From NCBI GenBank assembly GCA_036785705.1, contig JAWUZG010000001.1, positions 1,612,001-1,676,000 of the forward strand: a stretch of 64,000 nt of DNA, in the 5' to 3' direction. Below are positions 11,511 to 23,091 of the stretch, piece after piece (the stretch's first letter is position 1; each line of letters starts with the position of its first letter). Below the pieces are notes generated by a model, which was not told the origin of the DNA, made no database searches, and saw only the letters and a program-made list of their open reading frames with translations. A program made the position numbers and the translations under genes. Origin of the DNA: Acanthornis magna (lineage: Eukaryota > Chordata > Aves > Passeriformes > Acanthizidae).

Positions 11511-11622
11511 TTCTCTTCTCTTCTCTTCTCTTCTCTTCTCTTCTCTTCTCTTCTCTTCTCTTCTCTTCTCTTCTCTTCTCTTCTCTTCTCTTCTCTTCTC
11601 TTCTCTTCTCTTCTCTTCTCTT
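11511..11622. repeat. (TTCTC)22 pentanucleotide microsatellite
   Basis: Twenty-two perfect TTCTC units from 11511 to 11620, with no interruption. The complement is (GAGAA)n. Perfect arrays of this length are usually length-polymorphic. The overlapping frames rich in LFSSL or EKRREEK are read-through of the repeat, not proteins. Confidence 0.98.
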
Positions 11623-13530
11623 CCTTTCCAAGACAAGTTAAGTGTCTCAACACAGAGACTCCAAGAACAGCAGCAGGTTCCTTTTAATGCAGGGAATCAG
11701 TCCCAAATGGTTTCAGAAACCTCATCCTGAAGTGTGGGTCTCTTGGCAGGTTCATGGGCTGCGCATTCTTTTACTTCTTTAGGAGAAACTTTTGGGAGGT
11801 TGCGTAAATACTGTGATGCAACAGATTCTTCCAAGACATCAGGTACTGGTGGGGAAAGAGAAGTCAGCCTACATGAGCCAAAGCTGTGTATTTTCACAAG
11901 TCCTTCAGCTGCTCCCCTATAATCCAGGAACGTAGGGGTGTAAATCCCAATCTAATATCTTGGTTATGTTTGTTCTACTACTAATAATAGCTCCACCTAC
12001 TAGACATGGGGCATAACTCACTGACATTTGTAAGGCCATCTGGGTCTTACAAGTAAGATACACTATGAATCAAACGCTCTGTAATAAAAACAGTGCTGAC
12101 ATTTCTAATTTTTGCTATTAGTAGTCTTGCAGGCGGGGAAATGGGGGTCCTGACAAGACAACCCCAGAAGAGAGCCCACAACATTTTTCACACCTTGCCT
12201 TTTATCTCCCATTATAAAAAAGTCTAACAAAAAAGAATGAATCCCTTGGGAGCACAGGCAGGCTGTGCCCAAAGTTTGATTTAAAAGGGGAACAACCCAC
12301 CAGGTCAAGAGAAATGGTTAAGTGCAGCAGTGCTCAGTTACCTCTGAGTGACCTTCCTCGCAAACATGGACGGGATCCTTTCAGCACTGCTGCAGATGTT
12401 GGATGACTCCGCTTGTGCTGTTGAAAGACAGGGGTGATAAATAGCATTTGAGCCACGTTTCTCCCCTCCTTCAGGCAGAATCTGAGAATCTCAGGTATAC
12501 AGCCTTGGGAGAGTGATTCACGAGGTACCACTTGCACCGGCTTCCTCCGAGGGAGAAAGCTGACACTTCCAGGACACTGACCTCAAGCCTGTGTGCATTT
12601 TATGTGTTTCAGCACCCTCAGGAAAACCACAATTAGAGGTTGCCTCCCTGTATTTAACACTCAGCGACGAGCAAACAACATGGCTGGGGAACGAATGCTT
12701 GGAAAACAAATATCAGAGAGAAAAAAAAAGCCCAAATCAGCTCTGACACCACTTGGGTGAATTTGAGCTTGTTTGGAAGTGAGCTGAATACCTTTTTGCA
12801 CCTCCCCACATGATCACCTTGCAGAAAAACAACATCTCAGCCAAAAAAAAAAAAAAAAGAGAAAAAAGAAAAAAAGAAAAAAAGAAAAGGGCAAACCCAC
12901 ACAGATTTTGCACTTTGTAGAGGCAAATCTGCCTTCATTATACAACTCTGTCTGGCCAGGCTGAGCTCCTCGTGCCTTCCCCTCCCGTGCAGCACACGAG
13001 CTCGAGACGTTGGCAGCTGAGTGTAGGCAGGATCTCAGATATCATGGCAATATAAATAAATAGAGAATGATGAGATAAAATATATGGGCAGATGGAGGTG
13101 CTGATAGCGAGATAGGCTGATAGGGTGGTCAGGGTAACTGTGCTTTAGCACAGGCATAAATATGTGGGCTGTGCCCCTTACCCTGGGGGCAAAATATCCA
13201 GCATCCAACATGACACACACGTGGCCATTCAGCCAAAAGTACTCCAAAGCCTTTAGGAAGAAAAAACCTTACCTTGTATAGAACATTCATTTGTATTTAA
13301 AAGCCCCTTTCTTTAATGGCATGTATTCAGTAGTGGGACAGGCACGATTTGACCCCAGGGTTTCAAGAAAAAGACAAAACCCCCCAACACTCCAATATTT
13401 CCTGTACCCATCACCACTTTTTATAGGTAGGCAAATACCCACATAATAAGCTGAGAGATGCTTCTATTAGGAGAAATATCTAAATGGCCATTGGATGAGT
13501 GATTTTTTTGTTACATTTCCAAACATTTAT
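11623..13530. other. Intergenic; A-rich run
   Basis: No gene seen. A purine-only A/G stretch at 12843-12888 (A-run, then AAAAAG units) is the only structure. Frames are short and without domains. Confidence 0.55.
12843..12888. repeat. A-rich purine stretch
   Basis: Sixteen A, then GAG, then A-runs each closed by a single G. Low complexity. No recognisable retroposed body precedes it on the + strand. Confidence 0.85.
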
Positions 13531-13971
13531 AGATCGGTTTGGGGTGGAAGGGTCCTTAAAATCATCTAGTTCCAGTCTCCCTGCCATGGGCAGGGACACC
13601 TTCCACCTGACCAGGTTGCTTTGAGCCCCATCCAACCTGGCCTTGGACACTTCCAGAGATGGGGCTGCTACAACACCTCTGGGCACCCTGTGCCAGGGCC
13701 TCGCCACCCTCACAGGGAAGAATTTCATCCTCCCAATATCTAAACCTGCCCTCTGTCAGTTTAAAGCTGTTCCCCCTTGTCCTGTCACGCCATACCCTTG
13801 TGAACAGCTCCCTTCTGGCTCTTGTAGCCCCTTCAGGTACCAAAAGGCTGCAATAAGGTCACCCTGGAGCCTCCTCTTCTCCAGTCTGAACAAACTCAAT
13901 TGTCTAAATCTTTCCTCATAGGAGAGGAGTTTCATCCCTCTAATCATCTTCGTGGCCTCCTCTGACTCTTA
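13531..13971 (-). mobile_element. CR1 LINE, 5'-truncated 3' end (antisense)
   Basis: Reads as reverse complement of a CR1 tail. From the left come GGTTTGGGGTGGAAGGGTCC, the ATCATCTAGTTCCAGTCTCC stretch, CCTTGGACACTTCCAGAGAT, GGGCACCCTGTGCCAGGGCC, then GGTCACCCTGGAGCCTCCTC and TTCGTGGCCTCCTCTGACT. On the - strand the frame carries a DRTRGN motif and the stretch ending in the RT C-terminal region, in the subfamily whose tail lacks the CAGGAGTTGGACTC wording of the 3430 copy. Several frameshifts; inactive. Confidence 0.93.
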
Positions 13972-15623
13972 TTGCTGTGAGAACCACCACAGGAAATGTG
14001 AGGGGCATGGGCTGTAGCTTTCTCTTGACACTTGCTCAGCTTCTCAATGTGCAGATGTTATTGCAGTCCTGTACAAGCTCAGAGGGGAACCTGAATTCCT
14101 GCCTGAATTCCTGCATGATGCTGTCTGTGAGCCCCTTCCCAAGGACAATGGCCACAAAACACACTCTGGCTATGGGCTGGTTTGATACAGAGACTGTTGT
14201 TTTCTGGGTATTTTTGCAGAGCCCTGCTGATGATTGGGAGTATTGTCTTGTTTCATGCACACTTACTGAATTCAGCTTTTGGTGACAAGCAATCTGCACT
14301 TTGTAATCTATGGTGTGGAGGGCAATATATGTATTTTAATAAATAATACACTTTTACCAGGGGCTAAACACTGCTTGAATTGGTTGAAGAAATTTGTCAC
14401 CAAAATAAATAAGGGAAGTGTTTAAAAATCATGGCACATGGGTATTTTTAGGGTAAAATGCTTCCTTTATGAAAAATAACTATTTGAAGCTTTTTGCTTT
14501 TTTCATTTCCAAATGACATTTTCCTTGAAGGATTGACCTAATTTGCATTAAAAGAAAGAGATAAGAAAGAAAACTTTTAAATGACTTCCAAATGATACTC
14601 AACATTTCATTTTCAGATGAAGAAAATGTTTTGAGTGGACTCAAATGATTTTTTGTTGTTGTTTGTTTCACTAAAACCAAATGAAAACCTTCAAACTTCC
14701 CGTTTTGCTTTGCTTTGCCTCTTGTAATTTTTTTACTCTGCACTTATTATGCTTGGCCCTGCTGCTGGAAAATACAGTAATTCTCTGAAGTGAATCATCA
14801 CTGGTGACCTCTTTGAAAATAGTTTTGGTGATACACCTCAAGTATCTCCAATCTTTCATGTCTTTCCTCAGGTCTGAGCATTTGTTAATTAAACATGGCC
14901 ACACAGTGCTGAGGGAAAAAGCTATTACCATAAAATGAATGCAGGATTTTATGTGACCCCATTGGAGATATCAGGACTGTCGTTTTTTCCAAGCAAGGAG
15001 TAAAATTTGGAATTCTTGGAGTGTTTCCTCCTCAAACCACAATAGGTGATTCCGCATCACTGTAGGGGTTGTCTGTCCACATAAAGTGGTCAAGAATGCA
15101 GCCACAGGTAATTTTGGCTAAGAAATTATGATCATTTTTCCTATGGATAAATGACATGCTCCAAACTACAATTTTGCCTTGTCTGGGACATTTCACAAAG
15201 GGTAATCAGGCACTGGTGCAAAAATAAAGAAAAAAACAACAACTGAACTTTCTGTGGATGTGCAATGCAAACAAAACCACAGCTTTGCCTTCCCCACCCT
15301 TGCACCAAAACTATGTTGAGGTTTTGGAAAGTATATTCATATTTTCATTTTCACTCCTCCAAGGCAGGACAAGAAGCAGGATGTGCTGAAATACCACAAA
15401 GGGCCGTCTGGTCTGGGTATGTTTCCAGCACGCTCTAGCAGGGCTCAGGATGGCTCTGAGCAGGTTTGGAGGTGGGGCCTTTCCCATGAGCTGAAATCTT
15501 CCCCCAGCCCTGCCATCCCCAGCGTAAAGATTGAATCTTTGTTGTGGGTGACTGAGAATGGGTCTGGCTTACGGATATAAAGAGAGCAAAATAAAATCTT
15601 CATTGCTAAACTAGAAGAGCACC
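13972..15623. other. Intergenic, no gene seen
   Basis: No recognisable gene, RNA or repeat. Short frames on both strands only. Composition is ordinary. Confidence 0.55.
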
Positions 15624-15824
15624 ATCATAGAATATCCTGAGTTGGAAGGGACCCACAAGGATCATCAAATCCAACTCCTGGCCTTGAACAGGACAGCCCC
15701 AGGAATCCCACCATGTGCCTGAGAACATTGTCCAAACACTCCTTGAGCTCTGGCAGCCTTGGGGCCATGAACACTTTGCTGGGGAGCCTGTTCAGTGCCC
15801 AACCACCCTTTGGGTGAAGAATGA
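15624..15824 (-). mobile_element. CR1 LINE tail (antisense, about 200 bp)
   Basis: Starts at ATCATAGAATATCCTGAGTT and runs through GGAAGGGACCCACAAGGATC, CCAACTCCTGGCC, CACCATGTGCCTGAGAACAT, TTGTCCAAACACTCCTTGAG and GCCCAACCACCCTTTGGGTG. This is the reverse complement of the same CR1 tail type as 3430-3823. It is cut off inside the segment that would read TTCTTCACCCAAAGG on the - strand, so only the last 200 bases inserted. No protein-coding capacity. Confidence 0.93.
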
Positions 15825-17271
15825 ATGTAGTTCAGCCCTGGTCAAATTTTATTGAGGCTGCAAAAATTTTTCTTGATTTTCTCATTGAAATCAAGGTAAA
15901 TTTTACACCAACCTTAAAACAAGGCAGAGGTGAGTCAGCAGATAGGAAGGAAGAGCAGTGTAGTCAGGGAGAAAGAACCAAGATTATTTAATAGGAGAAT
16001 TACAGTCTTTTATTTGCATTGTTTCTTTTCCCCAGCTCCAAGCTTTGCATAAAGCTGTGTTTGTTAAAACATTGTGTTAGGCTACGGTCTTGGGTTGGCA
16101 AAAAGGCCTTAATGCTAGGATTTAATGCAGTGCAATAACAAGGTATAGTTGCTTTAAATGAAAATCAAGGGTAGACAGCCTCCTGAGAGCCTCAAAGTTT
16201 AAACAAATTACAAGAAGTATTTCTCAGGTGAAATTGGAAAGGGTGCTCTGTGATGCAGAAGAGTGGCCATGAGTCCTCTAGGTTCACACTGTCCTGGGTA
16301 TTGTAAGAAGCTTTCTTGTGAAACTGTTTGCCAAACCAGAAGTCTTAAATTGAAATGTGTTGACAGAAGGAATCTCGCTACTTATTTATAATTTGAATAC
16401 ATCTTAAGGCAGGCTATGAGATGATGTGGGTAAGTCACGATCCACCCTCCTTCCTTCTTCCTTGCATCCTGGCGCTCCTTCCAGCACTGGCCAGGGCTCT
16501 CAGGGCTTTTGGCATTTTGGGTGCTGATGCTGAGCATCACCCCTTCTCCCTGTGCTTCAGAGGGGAGAGAGGGTGTTGGGAACTTGGCAGGATCAGGCCC
16601 TTCACCTCATGCAATCCTATGACCCCGAGGGAGCCCACACACAGATTTGTTCCGTAACACATAACAAACAGCTCCGTTTTACTCAGAGGGAGGGAGATGA
16701 GCACTTTGAGCAAATGATGCATTAAATCAGGGCTGCCAACTGCACCTTGATATGAGTGCTTTATGCCAAGATCTGTCTATCTATCCATATAATCTTTTCT
16801 ATTCCCAGCTCTTCCTGCTCATCTATCTATCCATCTCTCTCACTCTCTCCCTGTATGTATTTTCCTTATTTCAATCTCTTTCTGTCTATCAGTCAGTTAA
16901 TCTATCTAGTTATTTTGACGTCTGTCATCAGAATAACATCTGTTAAGGTGTTTTAACTGTGCTGGCAAAGGACACATTAAAATTCCCTTGACGCAATTAC
17001 AGTTTCGTGGAAGTCAGGCCCCAGTTTACCTTGACTGAAATCAAGTGAAAACAGCAGCTTGGTAGCAGGTTTTATTGCCCAGTGGTCAAAGTCTGGATTT
17101 GGAGTTTAGGGGCTGTAGGACCTAGTCCATGGTCTGCTGTGGAATTGTCTCCTTGTAAACCCTCTTCTGTCCTCATAAAAATTTTCCTACATTTTCCCCC
17201 CTCATTTCTACACTCTCCATAAACAGGTTTCTATTTTTTGTCTGGAAAATGGACCCATGGGCTTTGTAGCA
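15825..17271. other. Intergenic; degenerate (TCTA) patches
   Basis: No gene seen. Interrupted TCTA/TCTG tandem units occur at about 16772-16788, 16820-16852 and 16881-16912. They account for the SLSLSLS-like frames there. Confidence 0.55.
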
Positions 17272-17378
17272 CATGTAGATGTGACACTTAGAGAAGGGAC
17301 ATGGTTTTGTGGGATTGGCAGTGGTTGCACACAACGATTCTAAACATCTTTTCCATCCTGTATGATTCTATGGTCTCT
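17272..17378 (+). mobile_element. Highly decayed CR1 tail
   Basis: CATGTAGATGTGACACTTAG, GGGACATGGTTTTGTGGGAT, TGGCAGTG, then AAACATCTTTTCCATCC and TATGATTCTATGG. These match in order the last hundred bases of the CR1 type seen at 29700-29829 (GTAGATGTAGCACTT, ACATGTTTTAGTGGTGGCCT, GGCAGTGCTGG, ...TTTTCCAA, ATGATTCTATG). An internal deletion and many substitutions make it older than the others. Confidence 0.75.
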
Positions 17379-18830
17379 AGGCACTACTGAAAGGAAATGA
17401 CATGTTGTTTTCCCTCTACTCTGCTTTCACATGTGAAAGGTGCCTTCCACTTCTCTTTAGGGGCATTGAGTGTGGAGCTGTCATTTTGCATTTGCATTTG
17501 AGTGTGGGTAATTGGTTGTACTCTCTCCACTCCAGCTATCAAATTTTTTATTCTTTATTTATGTTTTGCTTTCTGTCATCTGAAAGCAAGTGAATCTGAC
17601 CCTTTCTTTTCTCCCCCATCCCTTGTCTCTTTGTTGTCCCCATGTTTTACTCTCTGTATGAGTCAAAACACATGCTTGGCTTACTTGGATTGTGTTCCCA
17701 TGTATTAACTTCTACAGCCTGCAGCAAGCCATGAAAACCCATCTGAGCAGGGAAATAACAGGAGCTGTGCATTGGCTGGTAAAGGCAGAGGAAGAGTTTC
17801 AACGTACACAAGGAAATCGAACCTCTGATTTGCATAAGACTAACTGTGCTAATTTGTTGAGTGAATAGATAGATGAGGAACAAAAACATGCCTTAAAGCA
17901 TGCATGGGTAGTTACTGCAGAAACCAGTACCCAGAATGGGTCAGATCCAAAAGGGAAGTGGTCACAACCCACTGCCTGTTGCTGCTGGAGCTGGTCTTGA
18001 TCAAAGGGTGAATAAAAAGCAAATATTCATCTGCTCCATTAAATTGCAGCCCTTGGGTTTGAAAGGCATCAGGGAGCCACCTGGCACTAAGGGATGCTCC
18101 AGAATTGATGTTATATCCAGGGACGTGTGTGGGATTATTCTAAGTTCATGAAGAACCTAGGATATATTTTTTTTTTCAGAATTTGCAATCCATATAAATC
18201 TTCCCAGAGTTTGTCAGAGAAGTTTTGCTGGAGGAGCAGAGAGTGAGGCAGATGGGAACATGATCTCATTTCCTTTCCTTTCCCAGTGAACTACTTGCCA
18301 CTCTTGCAGACAAAACTTAAATTTCTCAAGGGAAATGAAATCAATGGAAGTCTCTGGGACTTTCCCTCTTTGTTACCTATGAAAGAGACAGACTTTAGGT
18401 CTGTACTCAAGAAACATGATCACGTTCAGCAGCAAAGAGAGAGAGACTTGATATTAGCCATCACGTGAATGTACACACACCTACGAGATATATACGTGTG
18501 TGTAAGTGTGTATTTATATGTGTGTGTATAATAGATATATAAATCCAGCTGAGTAGGTTTTCCATGTCGATTAAATACCTGGGATCCCCAGGATCAGACA
18601 GTTTGATGAAACACACTTTTGCTAAGCATTTGCTATTTTCTCCATCAATTTTATTTACTTAACTAACAATAGTGATCTCAGAGCAAGAAAGAAAATAATC
18701 ATTTCTCAATGCGAAAAAGCTCTAAAATAATAAATGCCAAGAGCTTGCTGAGATGAAAGTCCTGAGGTGGTTGTTCTGGAGGAAGGGAAGCTGCTTTGTG
18801 GAAGTGCAATAATATTTTCCTTGCCTTAAG
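17379..18830. other. Intergenic; GT/TA-rich patch
   Basis: No gene recognised. 18470-18545 is an alternating purine-pyrimidine patch (ACACAC, ATATATACGTGTGTGTAAG, TATGTGTGTGTATAATAG). Frames under 80 codons only. Confidence 0.5.
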
Positions 18831-19060
18831 ACTATGAAGGCTTTTCTGTTCAAGCTTTCCCCTGGAGCTTTCGCAGGATACGGCCGTGTTATTACACCTT
18901 TGATAGCGCACAGCCGGGCGATAGCTGCGCTAGCAGGTGTGTTAGGGGTTGTAACAAAACTTTACAGTCAGGGCTTGTTTTCAGGAATCCGTTTGATTAT
19001 GTCTTTAATTATGTTTGATTTATGTACAGCGAGGTGGCAAGAGACCGCAGCAAACCTGTC
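18831..19060. promoter_or_regulatory. Candidate regulatory element with a T-box / TCF palindrome
   Basis: Centred on an imperfect palindrome at 18890-18944. The left arm has TTACACCT (T-box half-site), running into CTTTGAT (18898-18904, TCF/LEF word), then TAGCGCA (18904-18910). The right arm has TGCGCTA (18926-18932), then AGGTGTGTTA (18935-18944, T-box half-site). The 7-bp TAGCGCA/TGCGCTA pair is a perfect inverted repeat with a 15-base centre. To the right, GTAACAAAAC, TTTAATTATGTTTGATTTATG and further AT-rich words follow. CpG content is high for the neighbourhood. No repeat family recognised. Confidence 0.4.
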
Positions 19061-22000
19061 CCTGTAGAGGAGGTGCTGGGTGGCTCGGGAGCGTTGCAGT
19101 GTTTCTAGCTGGAGGTTATGCGAGCCCCCCAGGTTGCTGAGCTGGGAATCTATAAAGGCAAGTTGTCTTTGCTGCCTGCCTTTGGCTTGCTGCTGGCTGA
19201 GGCCACTGAATGGAGAGATACTGGTCATGGTCCTCCCAGCGTTACTGAAAGCTGTCTGAACACCTCCAGATGGAGGTGGTACTGGGACATATGGAGAGCA
19301 GAATGGACGGAAACCTAATATTTTCCTGAAAAAATAGAAAATACATTAAATAACATGAGAAGGAGCTCCAGGGGTGAGGGAGTGAATCCTACACTCCTCA
19401 AGGTGTCTGAAGACAAGTTCAGCTCTTCTCTTTAAGGGCTGATATTTGTCAGCAGTTCTTAAAATCTCCTCTTCCAGTGATTAATACACTCACCATTAGA
19501 AATAATTTCTCTTGTCTGATGTCTCCCAGGAAAAACACAAGACTCCATGGTATCCCTAAACCACCAATTACTTATTAGTTACATGGCAAGCCCAGGAGAT
19601 CACAAGTTGCCCCTCAGGCAAGCAGCCATTACCCATTACGGAAAATAATGATCTGACTTTTGGATAACTGAAAAGGGGAGGATTATAAGGGAGAAGCTTG
19701 ATTTGTCAGAGAACTGCCAGCCATTTCATAGCTGGGAATCACAGAGAAGGTATCTCCTTTGCCGGTAAACTGCAAGGGAAAAATATGCAGGTATCAAAAG
19801 TGTTCATGAACCTGGATGCGTTGTTGGGGTTGCTGCTTTTCACTGGGCATTGGCAGCCCTCTGACCTCCTACCCTATGGAATATCCAACGAGACCAATGA
19901 GATATGAGCTCTGAATGTGAGTGTAGGCTGAGTGAGGACCTGGATCTTCAATGGGAAGAACTATAAAACCTTGCCTTGTCAACAGGTCTATAAGTACTGA
20001 TTTTGACTCTTCATAATCATATCTACCAAATTCATTAGCCATGCCAAAAAAGTTAACAGGTGTCTGCTCTTGCAGGTGCCTCATATCCAAGAAACACGAA
20101 TGTCTGCCATTTTTATAAGTGATTTTCTACTTGGTCAAGTTTTGTATATCCTCTCTGCCCAGGAGAGTCCAAGGAGAGATTTGTTCATTTGTTTTTCTCC
20201 TGGGTGTGGTGGTGTGTATTGTCCTCCTCCCCATGATGTGGACATGTGCAGCGGGAAAACTCAAATTGACTGATTTTGGTATATTGATATCCTGTTGACA
20301 CTCTTTGGGATTCATCAAAATAATTCCCTAATTAACTACTGCACTAATGAACACAGTAGGGCTCAGTAGACTTGTAACCCTTTTTGTAGCATGTTCTCCA
20401 AGATTCCCTTCCAGTCCCTAGGAAAATCCTAGATGGCTCTGGATAGGAACCTGTATCTTTGCATGACATTAAAGTGGGTTCCCACTTAGCTCAGGGAGCC
20501 TGAAACTGATGAAACTATTCCTTCACTGGCTTTTTCTGTACCCTACTGCTTAAAGGGAATTGTTTATCCTTCTTTGGGTGCTCCTGCTCCTGCTTTGCTT
20601 TTCTCAGTCTTCCTTTCCTGAGGAAGATCCTATCAAGAACCTACTGTGCAATGTAAGCAGCTGTATATTTCGGGGAGTATTTGGAGCAGGAATTTTGGGG
20701 GTTTAATTAACTTCACCACTGAATACCTGCCATAGGATTTTTTTGCAAAGCTGTATCTGTGGTGGATGAATGTGCAGGGGTAATGAGTTCATGTGGCTCT
20801 GGCCGCTGCTTGCCTGTCCATCCACCTACTCCCTGTGATGCTCCCTGGGAAGCCTCAGTGTGTGAAATGCCCAAATATCTGAGATCCGTCTGCACCTCTT
20901 CTCCAAAAATATTCTGCTGACTGCAGCCTTCCCCAAGTTCTTGCTGCAGTACCCAGTTTGGCAGAGTGCTGCAAGCCATTTCTTAGGTCCTAATGACTTG
21001 CACATCCCTGATTTCGAAGGCTCCTCAGTGTTTGCTTCAGGTATGCCAAAAAGAGAGGGCGCGGTGCAGGCTTTGGTGAGTTGGCACCCTCTGACTTGAG
21101 TCAGTATTTTCAAGCCCTCATTTTTGCAGATGGTGGAACCTGGAGCACTGGTTCTGCCCGTGGTCTTTTTCCTCCTTCCTCTCTTCATTCAGGAAGATGG
21201 TGCACGAGGGCAGAGGATGCTGATGGGAGCCTTTGGGATGGTGACCATCTTGGTGACATGAATGAGGAAAAGGAAACAACACCCATGTGCCAAGAACAAC
21301 CCAGTTTTCCACACAGCATTGGTACAGCCACTGGGCCATGCAAAGCCCTCATCTCTGAAAGGATATTTTGGGTTTGATTTGTACCCCTTGGCTGGCAGTT
21401 ATCCCCACTTTGCAAGCATGTCATGATAACTGTGCAGAGCTGTCTGCGCATGTGCAAGGTTATCTTTGGCAATGCCAAATGTGCAACACAGCTAACTATT
21501 ATAATAACTATTGATGGGGCTTACCTATCATAAAGGATTTTCTTTGCTGTGAGAGCTTAGGGGCAGTGGAGCAGTTATCATAAAAAAGTGGGGGCTGTAT
21601 CATATAGAATATTTTAGGTCAGGAATGTACTAATTCCATCTCGTTGGCCTTACCCAGCCTGACTTTTCCTTCTTTGTAACATCTTCCTCACCTGAGATCA
21701 CCCAGATCTTGGTGACAATAGGTGGGGAGGCCATGCAGCCTGGCCTCCGACCGAGGTGGGATTCTTCCACCTGCCCTGCCTATACCACACACGACAAAGA
21801 GGCTGCTGTTAGTTCACAACAATTTCCCCCACTCCTGATTTTTTAATCCTGAAGTAAACACGTTGCAGCTACAGGACGGGTGGTATGCAGACACTGGGCC
21901 AGGGCTGGCTTCCACCATGGTGGTAGGAACGGGAATTCCACTGCAGGCTAAGGGGAAGGGAGAGCCCTCCAAGGTAATGTGATGTGGGAGGTCTAATTCC

Positions 22001-23059
22001 TACCATCACAGGCCTGATTTGTAGGCAACAGATTATTTCACTGGCTTTCTCGATGGTTTTTATATCTCAGGCTTTTTTTTTTTTTTTTTTTTAACTGTTT
22101 TTTTTTACATGAAAGCAGGAGTGTGTGGATTTTGCAGGTAAATTATAATGAAAGCTGATGGGTGCTTGTGTAGGCTTGTAGAGGGTTTGTGCACAGAAAG
22201 CAAGCAGGGGCTGGAGGGAATAGCTGAGTGCCCAGGGAAGGTTTAATTAGCATATAGTGAAAAATCTAAAGGTTATACCAAGCCCCAATTCGGTGAAAGA
22301 CAAAAACTGACTGTTCTCAGAACATACCTCAGCAGCAAGCTCTGTCGCACCTGATGCAATGCTTCCCTCTTGGGCCACCCACCTCCAAGATATTATTATG
22401 CAGTGAGAAACGAGCAGCACTTTGCACTTTCTGTTATCATGGTCCTTAATTATACATGTGTAAGTGTTCAGACACGGCCACAATGAGCATGGTACACATC
22501 CAGGGGAAGTGAGATTCATCTGAGAATCTCCTACCGCTTGGCAAGCATTTATTAACTCAGCCTCCCAACACTCCCGTGAGGAAAAATGTGTCGAAACCCA
22601 TTTTCGGTACTAATTTAAAAAAACAACAAACTTAAGCAAGAAAAGTGATTTGCTCAAAGCCAAAGAGCAGGTTGGTGTGAAAGAGCTTGCCTTAAAAATC
22701 CAGAATAAGGGATTTTGCTGTTTGTGTCTTCAAATGAGGCCGTGTTCCCACGTTGCTTTGTGTTTCTACAGAAACTACAACAGGGGGGTCCCGCTTCGTG
22801 ACTCAGGGGCTTGGTTCCAATCCAGAGAGCCATGTTTCCATGATTACTCCTGTTTTATGTAAAATGGCCCTTGTACAGGCTCATCTTGTTGAGCTTTTTG
22901 GCGCTGTTCCTGAGCCTGACTGCTACCATAGGGTAGGACTGCAGGATCACATTTCCATTTTGTAAGGAGACACGCTTTCTCAGGATGCGTGGAAGCCTGC
23001 TTAATTTCGATAGGAAGTCTGCTTGAAACAGAGCTTCAAGCCTAGATCCAGTGAATTAC

Positions 23060-23091
<32 letters not shown>

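Noticed and set aside
11388..11730. Frames rich in EKRRE or LLFSS
   Set aside because: Read-through of the (TTCTC)22 array.
21601..21665. CATATAGAATATTTTAGGTC as an antisense CR1 tail start
   Set aside because: Resemblance stops after about 25 bases; no downstream CR1 words.
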